A stretch of DNA of 64,000 nt from an uncultured Caulobacterales bacterium (GTDB taxonomy: Bacteria > Pseudomonadota > Alphaproteobacteria > Caulobacterales > Caulobacteraceae). The first letter of the stretch is position 1, and each line of letters opens with the position of its first letter. Both the position numbers and the translations under genes were made by a program. Where the stretch lies: contig CAIOYC010000032.1 of the NCBI GenBank assembly GCA_903862425.1, positions 1 through 64,000 of the forward strand, written 5' to 3'. Under the pieces are notes generated by a model, which did not search any database, was not told the origin of the DNA, and saw nothing but the letters and a program-made list of their open reading frames with translations. This document shows, one piece after another, positions 56,647 through 64,000 of this stretch.

Positions 56647-58200
56647 CTACGCCACTTTGCCCTTGAAGCTGTCACGCAGTTCGCGCTTCAGGACCTTGCC
56701 GATGGCGGAGCGGGGGAGGCTGTCGGTGACTTCGTAGGCCTGGGGGCGTTGGGTCTTGCCGACCTGTTTGTTCACGAAGGCGGCGAGCTCGGTCACGTTC
56801 AGCGCCATGCCGGTCTTCGGCGTCACGAAGGCCACCGGAGTTTCGCCCCAGGCGTCTGAGGGCATGCCCACGACCGCCGCCTCCAGCACCGCCGGATGCT
56901 GCACGATCACCGCCTCGATGTCGGAGGGATAGATGTTGAAGCCGCCGGAGATGATCATGTCCTTCTTGCGGTCCATCAGGGTGAAGAAGCCCTCCTCGTC
57001 GAAGCGTCCCACATCGCCGGTGCGGATGAACCGCTCGCCTTCGGGGCTGTACCATTCGGCAGCGGCGGTCTTCTCCGGCTGGTTGTGATAGCCGTTCATC
57101 ATCGCGCCGGAGCGACCGACCACCTCGCCGACCTCACCCGCCGGCAGTTCCTTGCCGTCCTCGTCGATCACCCGGATGTCGTGGCCGGGGATGGGCTTGC
57201 CAACCGTGTGCAGCTTGGTGGGGTTCTCGTGGGCGATGAGCGCGAAAGAGCCGCCGCCCTCGGTCATGCCGTAATATTCCACCAGCCCGCCCGGCCAGCG
57301 CGCCAGCACGTCGGCCTTGAGCTCGGCGGCAAAAGGGGCGGAGGTGGAGAACTTCATCACGAAGCTCGACAGGTCGAAGCTATCGAATTCCGGCAGAGCC
57401 ATGATGCGACGGTACTGAACCGGCACCAGCATGGCGTGGGTGGCGCGATGCTTCTCGGCGAGATTGAGAAAGCCTGTAGCATCGAACTTCTTCATCAGCA
57501 CCAGCGCCCCGCCGAGGCCGAGGGCCGGGAAGACGCTGACCAGGGTGGTGTTGGAGTAGAGCGGCGTGGAGACCATGGTCACCGCGCCCGGCCCATAGCC
57601 GGAGGAGGCGCCGCGGGCGATCTGGGTCCAGCGCATCTCGTGGCTCTGCACGATGCCCTTGGGCGCGCCGGTCGTGCCCGACGAGTAGATGATGTTGAAG
57701 GGCCATTTGGGTTCGATCTTTACCGGGGCCGGCTCGGCGCCTTCGGGGGCCAGCCAGCCAGTCCAGGGATCGCCCGCGGGGGAGCCGTCCAACGCGATAC
57801 GCTGCGCCTTGATCTGGTCCGCCACCGGAGCCATCAACTCGGCCACGCTCTCGTCGAGGAAGTAGAGCGGGGCGCCGCAGTCGTTGAGCATCATGATCAG
57901 CTGCTCGGGCGTGGAAGAGGGGGCCAGCGGCGAGACCGCCACCCCGGCGCGCAGGGCGCCGCAGAAGGTCGCGACATATTCAAGCGAGGAATAGGCGCAG
58001 ATGGCGATGGCCTCGGTCGGCTTCACCCCGTCCCGCTGCAGGCCGGCCGCGACGCGGTCCATCAGGGCGTCGAGTTCGGCATAGGTGGTGACACGCTCGC
58101 CATCGATCACGGCCGCCGCGTCTGGCGTCTGCACCGCGTGGGCGGCGATCAGGTCGGTCAGGACGCCAAATTCTTGTTCCACAAGTTCATCGACGGTCAT
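56647..58200 (-). CDS. AMP-dependent acyl-CoA synthetase/ligase
   Basis: 517 aa from ATG 58200. P-loop IIYSSGTTGAPKGIVQSH, YYGMTEGGG, FIRTGDVGRFDEEGFFTLMD and the catalytic Lys in PRSAIGKVLKREL. A medium-length or aromatic acyl substrate is likely; it is distinct from acs in this window. A longer frame begins at 58254 but its first 18 residues are not family-like. Confidence 0.92.
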   Translation of the reverse strand: MTVDELVEQEFGVLTDLIAAHAVQTPDAAAVIDGERVTTYAELDALMDRVAAGLQRDGVKPTEAIAICAYSSLEYVATFCGALRAGVAVSPLAPSSTPEQLIMMLNDCGAPLYFLDESVAELMAPVADQIKAQRIALDGSPAGDPWTGWLAPEGAEPAPVKIEPKWPFNIIYSSGTTGAPKGIVQSHEMRWTQIARGASSGYGPGAVTMVSTPLYSNTTLVSVFPALGLGGALVLMKKFDATGFLNLAEKHRATHAMLVPVQYRRIMALPEFDSFDLSSFVMKFSTSAPFAAELKADVLARWPGGLVEYYGMTEGGGSFALIAHENPTKLHTVGKPIPGHDIRVIDEDGKELPAGEVGEVVGRSGAMMNGYHNQPEKTAAAEWYSPEGERFIRTGDVGRFDEEGFFTLMDRKKDMIISGGFNIYPSDIEAVIVQHPAVLEAAVVGMPSDAWGETPVAFVTPKTGMALNVTELAAFVNKQVGKTQRPQAYEVTDSLPRSAIGKVLKRELRDSFKGKVA

Positions 58201-58348
58201 GCGCTTGGTCTCTCCCGGAGCCGTTTGGCTAACGCGGCGGACGACCCGTGGCAACCCGACACAGGTCCGATCTTGAACGGGCGGTACGGCGACAACCTCC
58301 CGTTTACCTCGATCTGAAACAGTAGTGCAAAATCGGGGGGAAACGACG

Positions 58349-60306
<1,958 letters not shown>

Positions 60307-60310
<4 letters not shown>

Positions 60311-61014
60311 GTCCGCTCGAAGTCGAGCCAGATCGGGGCGATATCGCCGAGGCGCTTTTCCTCATATCGGGTGGTGATGTGATCCGCCGGGGGTAGGCGC
60401 CAGTCGTCGGCGCGTTCGGCGCTCCAGCAGAATGCGGGGTCGCCTCCGAGCTGAAAGGCAAGAAACCGCTCCAGCGTCCAGTCCACATAGTCTTCCCAGT
60501 CGGAGGCGAAACGCAGCCTCCCGCCGGGTTTGAGGACCCGCGCCAACTCGGCCACGGTCTCGGTCTGGATCAGACGGCGCTTGTGGTGACGTATCTTGGG
60601 CCAGGGGTCCGGGAACATGATGAAGACCCGGTCGAGCGAAGCGTCCGGGAGGGCGGCGAGCAGGTCCCGCGCATCGCCCACCAGCAGGCGCACGTTCTTC
60701 AGCCCGGCTTCGTCGATATGGCGCAGCGCACTGGCGGCGCCGTTCCAGAAAGGTTCGGCGCCCATGACCACCGCGTCCGGCCGCCTGGCCGCCTGGGCCG
60801 CCATGTGCTCGCCCCCGCCGAAGCCGATCTCCAGCCACGCCTCCGCCGCGCCCGCCATAAGCGCCATCGGCTCGATAGGCTGCAATGGGTCCAGGGTGAT
60901 GGAGGGCAACAGGGTATCGATCAACGCCGCCTGCTTTGGCTTGATGGTACGCGAGCGGGTACGGCCAAAGCTTCGGATCGGTCGTTGAGCGTTGTCGGAA
61001 TCGTCGTCCGTCAT
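60307..61014 (-). CDS. trmB: tRNA (guanine-N7)-methyltransferase
   Basis: 235 aa. SAM loop WLEIGFGGGEHMAAQAA; signature FPDPWPKIRHHKRRL; C-terminal ITTRYEEKRLGD. Methylates G46 of tRNAs. ATG 61014 overlaps the upstream SDR stop (TGATG); the longer frame upstream lies in that gene. Confidence 0.95.
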
Positions 61015-61802
61015 CACATCGCCGAGATGCCGCCGTCGAGCTTCAGCTCGGCGCCGGTCATGAACTTGCTCTCGTCTGAGGCGAGGTAGAGCACGGCATT
61101 GGCGATGTCGTCCGGTTCGCCGATATGGCCGAGCGGCACTTGGCGCGCCAGCTTTGTCTCCGCCACTTCCTTGCCCAGCATGTCGCGCAGCCGGTCGAGG
61201 ATCGGGGTGTCGATGAAGGTCGGGTGGATGGAGTTGGAGCGGATGTTGTAGCCCTGCTTGGCGCAATGCAGGGCGATGTTCTTGGACAGCAGCCAGACCC
61301 CCGCCTTCGACGCATTATAGACCGGTGTGTTGTGACCCGCGATCAGCCCGGCGATGGACGAGATGTTGATGATCGAGCCGGGCTGGTTTTCCTTCAGGTA
61401 TTTCAGCGCATGCTTGGCGCCGAGGAAGACGCTGTCCACGTTGACGCTCATCACCTTCTTCCAGTCCTCGAAGGCGAGTTGCTCGATATTGCCGCCGATG
61501 GAGATACCGGCGTTATTGAGCAGGACAGATATGCCGCCCATGGCCGCGTCCGCCATCTCCAACGCATAAATCCACTGGGCCTCGTCGCGCACGTCGAGTG
61601 CATAGGCGAAGGCGGTCCCCTCACCGCGCTCGGCATTGATCTCGGCAGCGACCTTCTCCGCGCCTTCGAGGTTGAGATCCGCCAAGGCCACTTTCGCGCC
61701 TTCGCGGGCCAGCATGCGCGCGGCCGCAGCGCCAAGACCCTGCGCGCCGCCCGTGATGAAGGCCTTCTTGCCGGCGACCCGCCCGCCTGTTTCCTTGGCC
61801 AT
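61014..61802 (-). CDS. Short-chain dehydrogenase/reductase
   Basis: 262 aa from ATG 61802. TGxxxGxG variant in FITGGAQGLGAAAARML, NNAG in LLNNAGISIGG, catalytic Ser in NISSIAG and YNASK. The tail GAELKLDGGISAM is typical of SDRs resembling 3-ketosteroid or 3-hydroxyacyl dehydrogenases. Substrate is unknown. Two bp separate it from the second SDR. Confidence 0.9.
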   Translation of the reverse strand: MAKETGGRVAGKKAFITGGAQGLGAAAARMLAREGAKVALADLNLEGAEKVAAEINAERGEGTAFAYALDVRDEAQWIYALEMADAAMGGISVLLNNAGISIGGNIEQLAFEDWKKVMSVNVDSVFLGAKHALKYLKENQPGSIINISSIAGLIAGHNTPVYNASKAGVWLLSKNIALHCAKQGYNIRSNSIHPTFIDTPILDRLRDMLGKEVAETKLARQVPLGHIGEPDDIANAVLYLASDESKFMTGAELKLDGGISAM

Positions 61803-61804
61803 GT

Positions 61805-62611
61805 TCAGGCTCCCTGTCGTTTCTTCTGCAGCGTCTCGACCATGGACAGCAGCACGCCCCTCGGAGCCAGCGCCGCGCTCTTGGCCATGAGGAAGTTCAT
61901 GCCGCCGGGAATCATCACGGCCTGCTTGCGGCGGAAGGCGGTGAAGCCGGTCTTGGCCACCTGCTCGGCGGTTTGCATCGGCAGCTTCATCAACCCCATG
62001 GAGTCGTCGAACTCGGCCCGTGCCTGGAAGCCGGTCTCCACCGGGCCGGGGCACAACGCCGTGGCGTGGACGCCGCTATCCTTCAACTCGCGGTTCAGGG
62101 CCTCGGTGAAGCTCAGCACATAGGCCTTGGTGGCGTAATAGACCGCGAAGTAGGGGCCGGGCTGGAAGGCCGCGGTAGAGGCCACGTTCAATATGCCGCC
62201 CCTGCCGCGGGCTTTCATGCCTGCGCCGAACCGGGCGCAAAGCTCGGTCAGAACCCGCACGTTGAGGTCGATGGAGCCGAGCTGCTGGGCCAGGTCCGCC
62301 TCGACCACCGCGCCGGTGACGCCGTAGCCGGCATTGTTGACCAGGACGTCGATGACCACGCCGCGCTCCTCGACCGCGGCCTCCAGATCCGCCCCGGCGC
62401 CGCGCATCTCGAGGTCGAGGGAGATGATATGGGCCGCGGCGCCGTCAGCCTTCACCGCCTCGGCCACCGCCGCCAGCTTGGCTTCCGAGCGCGCGACGAG
62501 CACGAGGTCATAGCCGCCGCGGGCGAACTGGTGCGCCAGCGCCTCACCGATGCCGCCGGACGCGCCGGTGATCAGGGCGACCGGGCGCGGACCCTTCGGT
62601 TTCCTAGCCAT
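61805..62611 (-). CDS. Short-chain dehydrogenase/reductase (DltE-like)
   Basis: 268 aa. LITGASGGIGEALAHQFARG, NNAGYGVTG, NVASTAAFQPGPYFAVYYATK with the Ser-Tyr-Lys set, and PGPVETGFQ. This subgroup acts on lipid-type or unknown substrates. The start touches the phhB stop region, so it is cotranscribed with phhB, the first SDR and trmB. Confidence 0.9.
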   Translation of the reverse strand: MARKPKGPRPVALITGASGGIGEALAHQFARGGYDLVLVARSEAKLAAVAEAVKADGAAAHIISLDLEMRGAGADLEAAVEERGVVIDVLVNNAGYGVTGAVVEADLAQQLGSIDLNVRVLTELCARFGAGMKARGRGGILNVASTAAFQPGPYFAVYYATKAYVLSFTEALNRELKDSGVHATALCPGPVETGFQARAEFDDSMGLMKLPMQTAEQVAKTGFTAFRRKQAVMIPGGMNFLMAKSAALAPRGVLLSMVETLQKKRQGA

Positions 62612-62895
62612 CAGGCGATCCCATCCATGAATAGGGCCAGCGCCACATCCTTGTCGCTCACCCCATCCACATCGTGGGTGGTCAGGGTAACCTCTACCTT
62701 ATTGTAGACGTTGAACCATTCCGGGTGGTGATCCGCCTTGTCGGCCCAGAGCGCGACGCGCGTCATGAAGCCGAACGCGGCGTTAAAATCGTCGAACCGA
62801 TAGGTCTTGGCGATGGCGTCGCGCTCACCGACCGCCTTTATCCAGCCGGTCAGTCGGCCCAGGGCCGCTTCCGCTCCGATCTTGCCGCTCGCCAT
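62611..62895 (-). CDS. phhB: 4a-hydroxytetrahydrobiopterin dehydratase
   Basis: 94 aa (normal size) from ATG 62895, which has AGGAGATCCTT ahead. Signature [14 protein letters not shown], the active-site [19 protein letters not shown] and [11 protein letters not shown]. It regenerates pterin cofactor after aromatic amino-acid hydroxylation. No hydroxylase is nearby. Confidence 0.94.
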   Translation of the reverse strand: MASGKIGAEAALGRLTGWIKAVGERDAIAKTYRFDDFNAAFGFMTRVALWADKADHHPEWFNVYNKVEVTLTTHDVDGVSDKDVALALFMDGIA

Positions 62896-63024
62896 AAGGA
62901 TCTCCTTTGCAGGGGTTCTAACGCGCGCCGGCCCGGGCGCCACCCCTTGCCGATCGCCGCTCGCGGATAGCTGGCGCCCGTCGTGCAGGCTCAGCTTTAA
63001 CTGGTTCTTAATGAGACGCCGAAC

Positions 63025-63990
63025 GTGAACGACGCAACCATGTCCCTTTTCCAGGCCCTTCCGCACGAGTTGATGCGGATGCCCACCGACGCCGCGGTAC
63101 GCTTTCGCCACCGGCTGAACGATACGGGTCTTTTCACCGACGAGGCCCTGGCACGCCTGATCGACGAACAACCGCGTGACCGCTTGGACGTCCTGACCAT
63201 GCGCAAGAACCCGCCCGGCGGCGAACGCTGGACAGCGGGCGAGGCCAACGGCCTGTCGGGCGCCGAGATACTGGAAGCGGTGCGTACCGGCGCGCTATGG
63301 GTCTCCTGCCGCCGCGCCATGGAGATGCATCCGCGTTATAAGCCGGTGTTCGATCAGGCCATCGCCGACTATTCGCGCGAGGTCGGTGTCAAGGTGCTCA
63401 GCGCCTCGGCCAGCGTGCTGATTTCCGGACCGCAGATGGGCATCTTCTTCCATGCCGATGCCGCCGACACGATGCTGTGGCATCTGCGCGGCTCCAAGAC
63501 CATGATGATCTATCCGTCTACGGAAGCCTATATTCCGGATACGGCGATGGAGGCGATCCTGCTGAAGGAAAACCTGTCCGACGCCCCCTATCGTGAAGAG
63601 ATGGACGCCGCCGCCGAGACCGTGGTGTTCCACGCTGGCGACGCCGCCGCCTGGCCGCTGCACGCGCCGCACCGGGTCCTGAACGGCGACAGCCTCAACG
63701 TGTCCATTTCGGTGGAATACACGACGCCGCAGTGCGTGCTGACCAACGGGGTTCTGTTCACCAACGGCTGGCTGCGCCGGCGGCTGAAGGCGCCGGTCTG
63801 GTCCCGCCCACCGGCGACCCTGCACCCGGTCTACTCGGCGGCGTCCAAGGGGCTCCGGGTCGTAGAGAAGTTCCGCAAGACGGTGGAGAAAAGCCACCCG
63901 CGCAAGTTCGACGTGGATCTGTCGTATCCGGACAATATCCGATGGCGCGAAGGCCAGGCTCCGGCAGCCCTCAGGATGGCGGCGGAATAG
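63025..63990 (+). CDS. Cupin/JmjC-like iron-binding protein
   Basis: 321 aa from GTG 63025. An H-x-D pair in [20 protein letters not shown] and a later His in [18 protein letters not shown] fit the cupin-like/JmjC dioxygenase metal site. Such proteins hydroxylate proteins or small molecules. No neighbour indicates the substrate. The region 62896-63024 before it is an ordinary divergent spacer. Confidence 0.7.
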   Translation: MNDATMSLFQALPHELMRMPTDAAVRFRHRLNDTGLFTDEALARLIDEQPRDRLDVLTMRKNPPGGERWTAGEANGLSGAEILEAVRTGALWVSCRRAMEMHPRYKPVFDQAIADYSREVGVKVLSASASVLISGPQMGIFFHADAADTMLWHLRGSKTMMIYPSTEAYIPDTAMEAILLKENLSDAPYREEMDAAAETVVFHAGDAAAWPLHAPHRVLNGDSLNVSISVEYTTPQCVLTNGVLFTNGWLRRRLKAPVWSRPPATLHPVYSAASKGLRVVEKFRKTVEKSHPRKFDVDLSYPDNIRWREGQAPAALRMAAE

Positions 63991-64000
63991 ACGCCTCGTC

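Overview
The window is about 64 kb of high-GC DNA from an alphaproteobacterium. The evidence is a 5S rRNA followed by an initiator tRNA at the left edge (the usual end of an alphaproteobacterial rrn operon), a complete hopanoid (hpn) locus, MEP-pathway isoprenoid genes, a PhoR/PhoU/PhoB system and pervasive ATGA-type translational coupling. I cannot resolve the genus from sequence alone.

Left end (1-7300): an accessory region lies beside tRNA-fMet. It holds a decayed serine-recombinase C-terminus, a frameshifted IS5-type transposase, about 600 bp without a recognisable gene, and an arsenic island. The island carries arsH (broken by one in-frame amber codon) divergent from arsR, a LMW-phosphatase-type arsenate reductase, arsB and a glutaredoxin-type arsC. 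A KefB-like antiporter follows on the other strand.

7600-12000: a response regulator, a secreted LysM/FecR protein and a CHASE2 histidine kinase form a tight sensory operon.

12000-18200: a compact phosphonate locus. PEP mutase (fused to a nucleotidyltransferase-like domain), phosphonopyruvate decarboxylase and an AEP-type transaminase run on the minus strand. A separate nucleotidyltransferase and a PhyH-family Fe(II)/2OG oxygenase run divergently. A CDP-alcohol phosphotransferase with a perfect catalytic motif sits at the tail. Together these could make 2-aminoethylphosphonate (AEP), activate it as CMP-AEP, hydroxylate it and transfer it to a lipid alcohol. This is the most exciting system here: a candidate phosphonolipid pathway that abuts the hopanoid genes directly.

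18200-38400: the hopanoid and isoprenoid block. hpnL, a diiron ferritin-like protein, hpnK, hpnJ and hpnI lie on the minus strand. mlaA, hpnA, hpnB, hpnC, hpnD, hpnE, shc and hpnG follow on the plus strand. Then come a membrane protein, hpnH and ispH (minus), and ispG, ispA and hpnM (plus). The block covers precursor supply, squalene formation, cyclisation, side-chain addition, head-group glycosylation and remodelling, and probable lipid trafficking.

38400-46000: mixed housekeeping and envelope genes (an EEP-fold phosphatase, an aldose epimerase, a small lipoprotein, a periplasmic M42 peptidase, a sulfate-type binding protein), then phoR-phoU-phoB without pstCAB, with a candidate Pho box before phoU.

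46000-64000: acyl/acetyl-CoA metabolism (acs, two hotdog thioesterases, a 2-hydroxyacid dehydrogenase, a thiolase-like/DUF35 pair, an acyl-CoA synthetase, two SDRs), a Gly/Pro-rich secreted protein, RNA modification genes (an RsmC-like methyltransferase, an RsuA-like synthase, trmB), a hybrid histidine kinase, phhB and a cupin/JmjC-like protein.
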